Assembly: GCA_902765305.1 (NCBI GenBank)
Contig: CACWZI010000034.1
Span: 1-35,268 of the forward strand
DNA: 35,268 nt
Source of the DNA: an uncultured Eubacteriales bacterium
GTDB taxonomy: Bacteria; Bacillota; Clostridia; Christensenellales; Aristaeellaceae
Direction: 5' to 3'
Shown here: piece after piece, positions 15,654 to 23,088 of the stretch
Layout: each line of letters starts with the position of its first letter
Numbering within the stretch: position 1 is the stretch's first letter
Made by a program: the position numbers and the translations under genes
The notes under the pieces: generated by a model
The model's input: only the letters and a program-made list of their open reading frames with translations
Databases searched by the model: none
Told to the model about the DNA's origin: nothing

Positions 15654-17288
15654 CTACCGTCCCACCTGCTCGGCCACCAGCCGCTTCGCGCCGTAGATCT
15701 CGCGGAGCTTCGGCTTTTCGATCTTGCCGGTGGGGTTGCGGGGCACGTCTGCGAAGATGATCTTCCGGGGGCGCTTGTAGCGGGGCAGCGCCTGGCAGAA
15801 CTTCTCGATGTCTTCCTCGGTGGTGGTCGCGCCGGGCTTCAATTCGATGATGGCCGCGGCGATCTCGCCCAGGCGGGGATGCGGCAGGCCGATGACGGCC
15901 ACGTCCTTGATGTCGTTGTGGGCGCGGAGGAAGTCCTCGATCTGCACCGGGTACAGGTTTTCGCCGCCGGTGATGATGACGTCCTTCTTGCGGTCCACCA
16001 GGTAGATGAAGCCCTCCTCGTCCCGCATGGCCATGTCGCCGGTCCACAGCCAGTCGCCGTGCAGCACCTCGGCAGTGGCCTTGGGATCCTTGTAATAGCA
16101 GGTCATGACGCCGGGGCCCTTCACGGCCAGCTCGCCCACCTCGCCCTGGGGAACGTCGCCCCCTTGCTCGTCGATGATGCGGGCCTGCCAGCCGTAGCCG
16201 GGGATGCCGATGGCGCCCACCTTGTCGATGTTCTCCACGCCCAGGTGCACACAGCCGGGGCCGATGGACTCGGACAGGCCGTAATTGGTGTCGTACTGGT
16301 GGTTTGGGAACTTCTCCTTCCAGCGCTTGATCAGGCTTTTGGGCACGGGCTGGGCGCCGATGTGCATCAGCCGCCAGGCGGACAGGTCGTAGTCCTTGAG
16401 GTTGATCTCGCCCCGGTCGATGGCATCGAGTATATCCTGGGCCCAGGGCACCAGCAGCCAGACGATGGAACAGTGCTCCTCGGCGGCGGTCTTGATGATG
16501 GTCAGGGGCTTGACGCCCTTGAGCAGTATGGCGCGCCCGCCCACCAGGAACGAGCCGAACCAGTGCATCTTCGCGCCGGTGTGGTACAGCGGCGGGATGC
16601 ACAGGAATACGTCCTTGTGGGTCTGGCCGTGGTGCTTCTGCTCCACCCTGCAGGCGTGCATCAGGCTCTCGTGGTTGTGCAGTATGGCCTTGGGGAAGCC
16701 CGTGGTGCCCGAGGAGAAGTAGATGGCCGCGTCGTCCTCGTCGCTCAGCGGCACCTTGGGGGCAATGCTGGGCTGGTTGGACGCCAGGTGCAGGTAATTC
16801 TCGGCGAAGGTCGGGCAGTTGTCGCCCACGTAGAACAGCAGCTTCACCTTGGGCATCTTGTCTATGCTCTCCTCCACGCGGCCGATGAACTCCGGCCCGA
16901 AGAACATGGCGTCCACGTCGGCCAGGTCCGCGCAATACTGGATCTCCTCGGCGGAATAGCGGTAGTTCATGGGCACCACCAGCGCGCCGGTCTTGAGTAT
17001 GCCGAAGTACAGCGGCAGCCACTCCAGGCAGTTCATCAGCAGTATGGCCACCTTGTCGCCCTTCAGTATGCCCCTGCTCATCAGCAGCCTTGCGCAGCGG
17101 TTCGCCTTTTCGTTGAATACGCTCCAGGTGATTTCCCGGCGGAATTCCTCGGAAGCGCCGCGCTCGATCAGCTCGTACTCCTTCCAGGTGACCCGGCGAT
17201 CCTCGCGCACCTCCGGGTTGATCTCCACCAGCGCGATCTCGGAGCCGTACTTTTTGGCGTTGTTTTCAAGAATCTCGGTAATTGGCAT
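15654..17288 (-). CDS. AMP-forming acyl-CoA ligase under T-box control
   Basis: A 544-aa ANL-superfamily ligase. It has the A3 loop YFSSGTTGFPKAILHNH, the A5 motif NYGLSESIGPG, the A7-A8 region LWTGDMAMRDEEGFIYLVDRKKDVI with GGENLYPVQIE, and the A10 lysine in NPTGKIEKPKLREIYG. It adenylates a carboxylic acid and transfers it to CoA; the acid is unknown (medium, branched or aryl). ATG 17288 is chosen because GGAGG lies 10 nt upstream and the frame ahead of it runs into the T-box terminator. A complete T-box leader precedes it, so expression should rise when a tRNA, probably tRNA-Tyr, is uncharged. T-boxes normally control aminoacyl-tRNA synthetases or amino-acid biosynthesis and transport, so an acyl-CoA ligase as first gene is unusual. 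Confidence 0.88.
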   Translation of the reverse strand: MPITEILENNAKKYGSEIALVEINPEVREDRRVTWKEYELIERGASEEFRREITWSVFNEKANRCARLLMSRGILKGDKVAILLMNCLEWLPLYFGILKTGALVVPMNYRYSAEEIQYCADLADVDAMFFGPEFIGRVEESIDKMPKVKLLFYVGDNCPTFAENYLHLASNQPSIAPKVPLSDEDDAAIYFSSGTTGFPKAILHNHESLMHACRVEQKHHGQTHKDVFLCIPPLYHTGAKMHWFGSFLVGGRAILLKGVKPLTIIKTAAEEHCSIVWLLVPWAQDILDAIDRGEINLKDYDLSAWRLMHIGAQPVPKSLIKRWKEKFPNHQYDTNYGLSESIGPGCVHLGVENIDKVGAIGIPGYGWQARIIDEQGGDVPQGEVGELAVKGPGVMTCYYKDPKATAEVLHGDWLWTGDMAMRDEEGFIYLVDRKKDVIITGGENLYPVQIEDFLRAHNDIKDVAVIGLPHPRLGEIAAAIIELKPGATTTEEDIEKFCQALPRYKRPRKIIFADVPRNPTGKIEKPKLREIYGAKRLVAEQVGR

Positions 17289-17303
17289 GATGCATTCGCC
17301 TCC

Positions 17304-17575
17304 AATAAAAATCCGTCCTCTGCCATCAGCAGAGGACGGTTGTGACCGTGGTACCACCTCTATTTGGCGTGGTCTTGCGACCGGCGCCCTCACGAAACGG
17401 CCTGAGGGCCATTTCTGCGCTGTATCGGGCGCGCCCGCCGCGGCCTACGCAGGCCCCAAGGCCCTTCGGTGCGGTGCTCCGGAGTGTATTCAGCCGATTC
17501 GCGCAACCGCCTTTCACCCGCCGACGGCTCTCTGATGCGTTGGAAGCGGCTTACTTGTCTCCCTCTTCGCATTAA
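17304..17575 (-). ncRNA. T-box riboswitch leader, likely tRNA-Tyr specific
   Basis: Reading the minus strand: GAAGAGGGAGACAAGUA opens stem I. The AGAGAG distal motif follows (plus 17528-17533 region), then an apical GGGUGAAA region. On the descending side is GAA-UAC-ACUCC, putting UAC (17488-17486) in the specifier position. The T-box core AGAGGUGGUACCACGGU is at 17361-17345; its UGGU would pair with a tRNA 3' end having discriminator A. A terminator follows: an 11-bp stem (17339-17329 with 17323-17313) and AUUUUUAUU. The leader ends 16 nt before ATG 17288. Confidence 0.9.
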
Positions 17576-17579
17576 TCGA

Positions 17580-17608
17580 AGTATATCATTTAATAACATT
17601 CACCGCAA
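17580..17608 (-). promoter_or_regulatory. Promoter of the T-box transcript
   Basis: On the minus strand TTGCGG (17608-17603), 17 nt, then TATACT (17585-17580). It sits just after the rsfS stop and immediately ahead of the T-box stem I, fixing the transcript start near 17573. Confidence 0.65.
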
Positions 17609-17627
17609 GTTAAAGTTGCGTTGCCTG

Positions 17628-17990
17628 TCATTTGTCGACTTTGCTCTCGTAGTGCTCGTCGTTGGTGCCGTCCTGCCAGAGGCGCTCGATGTTGTAATAC
17701 TGACGCTCCTCGGGGTGGAAGATGTGCACGATCACGTGGGCGTAGTCCAGCACGATCCAGCGCGCGCCGTTCTTACCCTCCTTGCGGCGGGGTTCGATGC
17801 CCTCCTCGGCCAGATGCTCCTCCACGTCCTCGGCCAGCGTGTGTACGGACTGCACGTTCCGGCCGCTGGCGACCACGAAGAAGTCGGTGATGGAGGTCAT
17901 GTGGCCGACCTCCAGGATCTGTATGTCGGTCGCGCCCTTGTTGTCCAGAATACCGGCGATCTTCTCAGCCAATGCCTTGGAATCGATCAT
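17628..17990 (-). CDS. rsfS: Ribosomal silencing factor RsfS
   Basis: A 120-aa protein of the Iojap/YbeB/RsfS family. Typical features are ITDFFVVASGRNVQSVHTLAEDVEEHL and the conserved WIVLDYAHVIVHIFHPEERQYYNIERLW. It binds ribosomal protein uL14 and blocks subunit joining when nutrients are low. AGGAGG lies 8 nt before ATG 17990. It follows nadD-yqeK by 29 bp, which matches the usual nadD-yqeK-rsfS order in Firmicutes. Confidence 0.95.
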   Translation of the reverse strand: MIDSKALAEKIAGILDNKGATDIQILEVGHMTSITDFFVVASGRNVQSVHTLAEDVEEHLAEEGIEPRRKEGKNGARWIVLDYAHVIVHIFHPEERQYYNIERLWQDGTNDEHYESKVDK

Positions 17991-18019
17991 GTTGCAAACC
18001 TCCTGTTGTTATATTTTTT

Positions 18020-19177
18020 TCATTTGTCGTAATGGTCCAGCAGCGCCTGGCTCCTGGGGTGTACGTGCTTGCCCTGGGATTTCAGGTGCTTTGCCGTCAG
18101 CTGGGTGCAGCAGACCATGGCGCGGTAGATGTCCTTCTCCGCCAGCATCCGTGCCTTCTCCAGCCCCGGGAAGGGCTCGCGCCCCGGCTCGATGAAATCG
18201 GAGACGTAGATCAGCGCGTCCATCGGGGACATCTGCCCGTCCCCCACCGTGTGCTTGCGGATGGCGCTGAGTATCGCGGCGTCCCGCACGCCGAACACGT
18301 CCCGGGCCATCACCATGCCCGCCGGGGCGTGGAGGATCGCCCGGGTATCCAGCTCCTCCGCGTCGATGTCGGGCAGGTTCTTCACCACCAATTCCCGCAT
18401 CTCGTCCAGGGGCATGGACTTGGCGCAGTCGTGCAGCAGCCCCGCCAGACGCGCCCGCAGGGGATCGACGCCGCAGTTCGGCGCGAGCCGCTGGGCCGTG
18501 TCGGCCACGCCCAAGGTATGGGTGAAGCGGTGCCAGGTCAGCATGCCCTTCAGCCGGTCCAGTATCTGCGCCTCGCTGTACTTGCAAAGATAGAGTCCCT
18601 TCCCGCGGATGTAGTCGGCCACCGGCCCCGGCACACAATCGTCGATGGGAAGGCCCTCGGCCACCCGCCTGCGCACCGCCGTGGACGAAAGCGCCGGGCC
18701 GCTGACGGGCAGCAGGTCCACCCGAGTATGGTAGCAGCTGTTGATGGCCCCCGCCCGCAGGCGCGCCAGGTCCTCGTCGCAGCCCGGTCGGCTGACCGCC
18801 GCGAAGGCGCACAGCCGGGCGATGCGGGGAAACTCCTTCCAGGTATCCAGCTTGTTCAGGGCGTCGGCGCCGAGGATGTAGGTCCACTCCACCTCGGGAT
18901 GCTCCACCGCCAGGGTCGACAGCGTGTCCACCGTATAGGTCCGGCCCTGGCGACGGATCTCCAGGTCGCTGGCATACAGCCCCGGCCTGCCCTCGGCGGC
19001 CAGCTCGGCCATGCGCAGCCGGTCCAGCTTGTCCGTGGCCCTCGTCTTGTGGGGCGGGTCGCCCGACGGCATCAGCGCCACCTGGTCCAGCCCCAGCGCC
19101 GCCATCGCCGCCATGGCGATCTCTATGTGGCCGTTGTGGACGGGATCAAAGGTTCCACCGAGTATGCCGATCTTCAT
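18020..19177 (-). CDS. nadD: NadD-YqeK fusion: nicotinate-nucleotide adenylyltransferase plus HD hydrolase
   Basis: A 385-aa protein made of two enzymes that are separate in Bacillus. Residues 1-200 are NadD, with GGTFDPVHNGHIE (nucleotidyltransferase HxGH site) and LSSTAVRRRV near the end; it makes NaAD from nicotinate mononucleotide and ATP. Residues about 200-385 are a YqeK-type HD-domain protein (RFTHTLGVADTA..., then LLHDCAK), a family that symmetrically hydrolyses Ap4A. The joint is smooth, with no internal start or ribosome site, so it looks like a true fusion. CGGAGG lies 7 nt before ATG 19177. rsfS follows. Confidence 0.93.
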   Translation of the reverse strand: MKIGILGGTFDPVHNGHIEIAMAAMAALGLDQVALMPSGDPPHKTRATDKLDRLRMAELAAEGRPGLYASDLEIRRQGRTYTVDTLSTLAVEHPEVEWTYILGADALNKLDTWKEFPRIARLCAFAAVSRPGCDEDLARLRAGAINSCYHTRVDLLPVSGPALSSTAVRRRVAEGLPIDDCVPGPVADYIRGKGLYLCKYSEAQILDRLKGMLTWHRFTHTLGVADTAQRLAPNCGVDPLRARLAGLLHDCAKSMPLDEMRELVVKNLPDIDAEELDTRAILHAPAGMVMARDVFGVRDAAILSAIRKHTVGDGQMSPMDALIYVSDFIEPGREPFPGLEKARMLAEKDIYRAMVCCTQLTAKHLKSQGKHVHPRSQALLDHYDK

Positions 19178-19206
19178 GGACGCGCCTCCGTTTTTCCTGA
19201 TAGGTC

Positions 19207-19235
19207 ATTATAGCACATTTTCCCTTAACAATCTA
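19207..19235 (-). promoter_or_regulatory. Promoter of nadD-yqeK/rsfS
   Basis: TATAAT on the minus strand (19212-19207) preceded by TGC, an extended -10. The -35 at 17 nt (TAGATT) is weak. The leader would be about 25 nt. Confidence 0.5.
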
Positions 19236-19266
19236 CCTCTTGGAATCATTTTTTATACAAATTTGA

Positions 19267-19295
19267 TTGAAGCGCTTCACAAATCCCCATATAAT
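19267..19295 (+). promoter_or_regulatory. Promoter of the SAM methyltransferase gene
   Basis: TTGAAG (19267-19272), exactly 17 nt, then TATAAT (19290-19295). A 10-bp palindrome GAAGCGCTTC (19269-19278) overlaps the -35, which could be an operator. Confidence 0.75.
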
Positions 19296-19317
19296 GTAGA
19301 ATAGTGAGGTGTTTGAC

Positions 19318-20178
19318 ATGTTCATTGCATCCGGCTGGAAGGATTACGAGGTCATCGATACCGGCGACGGCGAGAAGCTGGAGCGCTGGAACGACATCAT
19401 TCTGCGCCGCCCTGACCCCCAGGCCATATGGCCAAAGCAGCAGCCAAAGCTGTGGGAGAAGGCGGACGCCTGGTATCACCGCTCCCAAAAGGGCGGCGGC
19501 GAATGGGAATTCTTCAAAAAGCTGCCGGACCGCTGGACGGTGAACTGTGGCGATTTGAAATTCTACGTTCGCCCCACCGGTTTCAAGCACACCGGCCTTT
19601 TCCCGGAGCAGGCGGTGAATTGGGCATGGATGGCAGACCTGATCAGAGCTGCCGGTCGGCCCATCAGGGTGCTGAACCTGTTCGGCTACACCGGCGGGGC
19701 CACCTGCGCCTGCGCGATGGCCGGGGCGAAGGTGACCCACGTGGACGCGGCCAAGGGCATGGTACAGTGGGCCGGGGAAAATCGGAAGCTCTGCGGCATC
19801 GACGAGACGAGCGTGCGTTGGATCATCGACGACGCGCTGAAGTTCGTACAGCGTGAGGCCCGCCGGGGCAACGCCTACCAGGGCATACTGATGGACCCGC
19901 CCAGCTACGGCCGCGGTCCCGGCGGCGAGGTGTGGAAGCTGGAAAACGAGCTCTACGGCCTGGTGGACGCCTGCGCGAAGGTGCTGGCCGAGGACGCCCT
20001 TTTCATGCTGATCAACAGCTACACCACGGGCCTTCAGCCCGCGGTGCTGAATAACATGCTGACCATGACCGTTGCCCGCACCCGGGGTGGCAACGTCATC
20101 GCGGACGAGATCGTCCTCCCCGTCACCGCCGGCGGCGTGCTGCCCTGCGGGGCAAGCGGACGGTGGAGCACCATCTGA
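19318..20178 (+). CDS. Class I SAM-dependent methyltransferase (RlmI/COG1092-like, no PUA domain)
   Basis: A 286-aa methyltransferase. The SAM-binding motif I is VLNLFGYTGGATCACAMAGA, followed by VTHVDAAKGMVQWAGEN for the ribose-binding acid. Motif IV is MDPPSYGRGP. This arrangement is that of the rRNA cytosine-C5 methyltransferase group related to RlmI, but the N-terminal PUA domain and the usual catalytic cysteine context are not evident. An RNA substrate is thus likely but unproven. ATG 19318 (MFIASGW) is preferred to GTG 19309, since GAGGTG lies 6-7 nt upstream of it. The stop TGA (20176-20178) lies in the left arm of a 19-bp repeat hairpin, so the last two residues also come from the repeat. 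Confidence 0.82.
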   Translation: MFIASGWKDYEVIDTGDGEKLERWNDIILRRPDPQAIWPKQQPKLWEKADAWYHRSQKGGGEWEFFKKLPDRWTVNCGDLKFYVRPTGFKHTGLFPEQAVNWAWMADLIRAAGRPIRVLNLFGYTGGATCACAMAGAKVTHVDAAKGMVQWAGENRKLCGIDETSVRWIIDDALKFVQREARRGNAYQGILMDPPSYGRGPGGEVWKLENELYGLVDACAKVLAEDALFMLINSYTTGLQPAVLNNMLTMTVARTRGGNVIADEIVLPVTAGGVLPCGASGRWSTI

Positions 20179-20381
20179 TATGTCGCCAAGGGCGACATAT
20201 CAGATGGTGAATGAGAAATGAGGAATGAGAAATGAGGAATGGTGGTAAAAATCCCTTTGGGATTTGTTTTGATTCAAAGGCTGGACAGTCTGAAATGACG
20301 TATGTGTATCTGTCCAATCAAAGAAATCCGTAAGGATTTCCTCTTTCATTCCTCATTCCTAATTCCTCATTTCTCATTATT
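20169..20381. repeat. Composite hairpin/heptad repeat, copy 4 (CATTCCT subtype)
   Basis: Hairpin F (20169-20187 with 20191-20209, 19 bp perfect, 3-nt loop) is followed by GAATGAG/AAATGAG heptads (20209-20240), GGTGG, and an AAATCCC-TTT-GGGATTT palindrome (20249-20265). After a spacer of about 55 bp come GAAATCC-GTAA-GGATTTC (20323-20340) and inverted heptads (CATTCCT etc., 20347-20381). The layout mirrors copy 3 with a different heptad; the right-hand hairpin is missing. It fills the gap to the DUF3267 gene. Confidence 0.88.
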
Positions 20382-20405
20382 ACGAATCACCGAAGGGAAT
20401 CAATC

Positions 20406-20996
20406 GTGAATTACGCAACATTGCCAAAAGGCTATCGCTACGCCGGGACGCTGGACTTCATGCACAACCGCAGGCAGATGAAAGCGCTGGTGATCCTTTC
20501 GCTGGCGCTGATCGTCCTGCCGGTGATCGCCGGGCTGCTGGCCGTGCCGGTGGGACCCTCCTGGCGGCTGATGGCCTCGAGATGGACTATGTGGCCCTGC
20601 CTTGGGCTGGTCCTGGTCCTCTACATACCCCTGCACGAGCTGGTCCACGGCATCACCATGTTCGCCCTGTCCGGGGTAAAGCCCGTCTACGGACTGAAGC
20701 TGCCCTACGCCTACGCGGGCAGCACAGCGTGGTTTGACAGAAAGTCCCATATCGTCACCGCCCTCGCGCCGGTGGTGTTCTGGGGCGTCGCGCTGCAAAT
20801 CGCCATCGCAAGGCTGCCGGGCGAGTGGTTCTGGCCGCTGTGGATCGTGCAGATCTCCAACCTGTCTGGCTCCGCAGGCGATATCTACACCGCCTGGGCC
20901 CTGGCCCGCATGCAGGGCGACCTGCTGATCCAGGACACCGGCGTCAGGATGCGGATCATGCGACGCGCTATTGATAAAGAAAGGTCTCCCATATGA
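20406..20996 (+). CDS. DUF3267 membrane zincin (putative metalloprotease)
   Basis: A 196-aa protein with membrane segments at about 26-48, 57-75, 114-132 and 135-150. An HELVH zinc motif (H77, E78, H81) is embedded next to a hydrophobic stretch, followed by GIT as often seen in DUF3267. SGSAGDIYTAW near residue 155 supplies a conserved Asp that may be a metal ligand. The family resembles site-2/M50-type peptidases, but no substrate is known. The start is GTG 20406 with AAGGGA 7 nt upstream. Its stop overlaps the ABC-F start by 4 bp (ATGA), so the two are coupled. Confidence 0.82.
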   Translation: MNYATLPKGYRYAGTLDFMHNRRQMKALVILSLALIVLPVIAGLLAVPVGPSWRLMASRWTMWPCLGLVLVLYIPLHELVHGITMFALSGVKPVYGLKLPYAYAGSTAWFDRKSHIVTALAPVVFWGVALQIAIARLPGEWFWPLWIVQISNLSGSAGDIYTAWALARMQGDLLIQDTGVRMRIMRRAIDKERSPI

Positions 20997-22915
20997 TACT
21001 TCTGACCATCCAAAATGTGAACAAGTCCTTCGCCATGAACGAGGTGCTGAAGGACGTGAACCTGACCCTTCAGGCCGGACAGCGCATGGGACTGGTCGGC
21101 GTGAACGGCAGCGGCAAATCCACGCTGTTCAGGCTCATCAACGGCGACATGGCCCCGGATTCCGGCACGATCGCGCTGGTCAAGGGCATGCGGGTGGGCA
21201 TGCTGACCCAGGACGCCGACATCCAGAGCGAGCTGACCATACAGCAGGAGCTGGAGCGGGTGTTCGAGCCGGTGCGCCAGATGGAGGCGCGCATGCGCCA
21301 GATGGAGCACGAGATGGCCGAGAATCACGATGATCCCGAGGCCTTCGACCAGCTCTCCCGGGCCTATTCCCGGCTGGTGAACCGCTTCGAGGACGCCGGG
21401 GGCTACGAGTGGCCCAGCCGCATACAGGGCGTGCTGGCCGGCCTGGGCTTCGCCCGTGGCCGGGAGACCCAGCCCGCGAGCCTGCTCTCCGGCGGCGAAA
21501 AGACCCGCCTGTGCCTGGCGCGGCTGCTGCTGACCCAGCCGGACCTGTTGATGCTGGACGAGCCCACCAACCACCTGGACCTGGCCTCCACCCAGTGGCT
21601 GGAGGAGACGCTGAAGAAATACCGGGGCACGGTGCTGGTCATCAGCCACGACCGCTACTTCCTGAACGCCGTGTGCGACTGCATGGCCGAGCTGTCCATG
21701 AAGCGGCTGACCCAATACGCCGGCAACTACGACCGCTTCGCCGTGCAGCGCCAGGCGAACCTGGAACGCCAGCTGAAGGAGTACAAGCTGCAGCAGGCCG
21801 AGATCGCCCGGCAGGAGGCCATCATCGCCCGCTACCGCATGTACAACCGGGAAAAGTCCATCAAGGCTGCTGAGAGCCGGGAGAAGCGCCTTGAGAAGCT
21901 GGAGCGGATCGAACGGCCCGTCAGCGAGCAAAAGGTGCGCTTCAACTTCACCGCCCGCCGCCGCACCGGCGACGACGTGCTGATGCTGCATGACCTGTCG
22001 AAGGGCTTCGAGGGCCGCACGCTGTTCGAGCACTTCAACCTGCACCTGCGCGCCGGGGACCGGGTGGCCATCATCGGGCCCAACGGCGTGGGCAAGTCCA
22101 CGCTGCTGAACATTATCGCCGGCAAACTGGCCGCAGACCACGGCACGGTGGACTTCGGCAGTAATGTGGACCTGGGCTACTACGACCAGCAGCACGCCGG
22201 CCTGCACCCGGAGAAGGACGTGATGAACGAGGTGTGGGACGACTTCCCCCGCCTGGAGCCCGACCGGGTGCGCGGGGTGCTGGCGCTGTTCCTGCTGACC
22301 GGCGACGACGTTTTCCAGCCGGTGGGCACCCTCTCCGGCGGCGAGCGCGGGCGGGTGGCGCTGGCGAAGCTGATGCTGAAGCAGGACAACCTGTTGCTGC
22401 TGGACGAGCCCACCAACCACCTGGACATGGACAGCCGGGAGGTGCTGGAGGCCGCGCTGGAGGACTTCGAGGGCACGCTGCTCACCGTCAGCCACGACCG
22501 CTACTTCATCAACCGCGTCGCCACCAAGGTCATCGAGATGAGCCCCGAGGGCGCGGTGGAATACCTGGGCAACTACGACGACTACCTTGAAAAAAAGCGG
22601 GTCCAGGCCGCCGGCGAGGAGGAATGGACCGCCGGTGGGGCCACCCGCACCCAGATCGACAAGGAAAAGCGCCGCCAGCGCCTGGCGAAGGAATCCGCCA
22701 AGGCCCTCCAGGCCAAGCTGAAAAAGGCCGAGGAGGACATCGCCGCCGCCGAACAGCTGATTTCTGATCTTGAAAATCAGATGGGCCTGCCCGAGATCTA
22801 CTCAAACCCCGCCGAATCCGCCAGGGTGGCCCGGGAGCACCGGGAGGCCCAGGCCAGGCTCGACGGGCTCTACGAGGAATGGGATGCGCTGAGCGACGCT
22901 GTCGCCGGGGAATAA
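20993..22915 (+). CDS. ABC-F family ATPase (Uup/EttA-like translation factor)
   Basis: A 640-aa soluble protein with two ABC cassettes and no membrane segment. Cassette 1 has GVNGSGKST (about 36-44), LLSGGEKTRL and LLMLDEPTNHLD; cassette 2 has GPNGVGKST (about 363), TLSGGERGRV and LLLLDEPTNHLD. The linker (about 240-320) is charged and helical, as expected for the P-site tRNA-interacting motif. A C-terminal coiled coil (about 555-635) is present, as in Uup-type members. ABC-F proteins act on stalled or initiating ribosomes; some give antibiotic resistance, but nothing here shows that. ATG 20993 has AAAGG 8 nt upstream. Confidence 0.93.
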   Translation: MILLTIQNVNKSFAMNEVLKDVNLTLQAGQRMGLVGVNGSGKSTLFRLINGDMAPDSGTIALVKGMRVGMLTQDADIQSELTIQQELERVFEPVRQMEARMRQMEHEMAENHDDPEAFDQLSRAYSRLVNRFEDAGGYEWPSRIQGVLAGLGFARGRETQPASLLSGGEKTRLCLARLLLTQPDLLMLDEPTNHLDLASTQWLEETLKKYRGTVLVISHDRYFLNAVCDCMAELSMKRLTQYAGNYDRFAVQRQANLERQLKEYKLQQAEIARQEAIIARYRMYNREKSIKAAESREKRLEKLERIERPVSEQKVRFNFTARRRTGDDVLMLHDLSKGFEGRTLFEHFNLHLRAGDRVAIIGPNGVGKSTLLNIIAGKLAADHGTVDFGSNVDLGYYDQQHAGLHPEKDVMNEVWDDFPRLEPDRVRGVLALFLLTGDDVFQPVGTLSGGERGRVALAKLMLKQDNLLLLDEPTNHLDMDSREVLEAALEDFEGTLLTVSHDRYFINRVATKVIEMSPEGAVEYLGNYDDYLEKKRVQAAGEEEWTAGGATRTQIDKEKRRQRLAKESAKALQAKLKKAEEDIAAAEQLISDLENQMGLPEIYSNPAESARVAREHREAQARLDGLYEEWDALSDAVAGE

Positions 22916-22949
22916 ACCGCCACATTTTACAATCGATGCCATGTCCGAC

Positions 22950-23002
22950 AGAACCTTCGCATCATTCAACATGTCGACCCGAGTGATGCGAAGGTTCTTT
23001 TT
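22950..23002 (+). terminator. Intrinsic terminator after the ABC-F gene
   Basis: A perfect 15-bp stem (22950-22964 with 22984-22998) closes a 19-nt loop and is followed by TTTT. Confidence 0.85.
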
Positions 23003-23010
23003 CTCCCCCC

Positions 23011-23057
23011 TTGACACTTGTCACATTCCGTTGTAAAATTGAGATGTATCATCTCAA
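23011..23057 (+). promoter_or_regulatory. tetR promoter with overlapping palindromic operator
   Basis: TTGACA (23011-23016), 17 nt, TAAAAT (23034-23039). A 19-bp palindrome TTGAGATG-TAT-CATCTCAA (23039-23057) overlaps the end of the -10 and the start site. This is the expected place for an autorepressor site. Confidence 0.75.
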
Positions 23058-23088
23058 AAATGATCGTTTTCATTCGGAGGAACAGTGC

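Noticed and set aside
19269-19278. CcpA cre site
   Set aside because: The palindrome is two bases too short to fit the 14-bp cre consensus.
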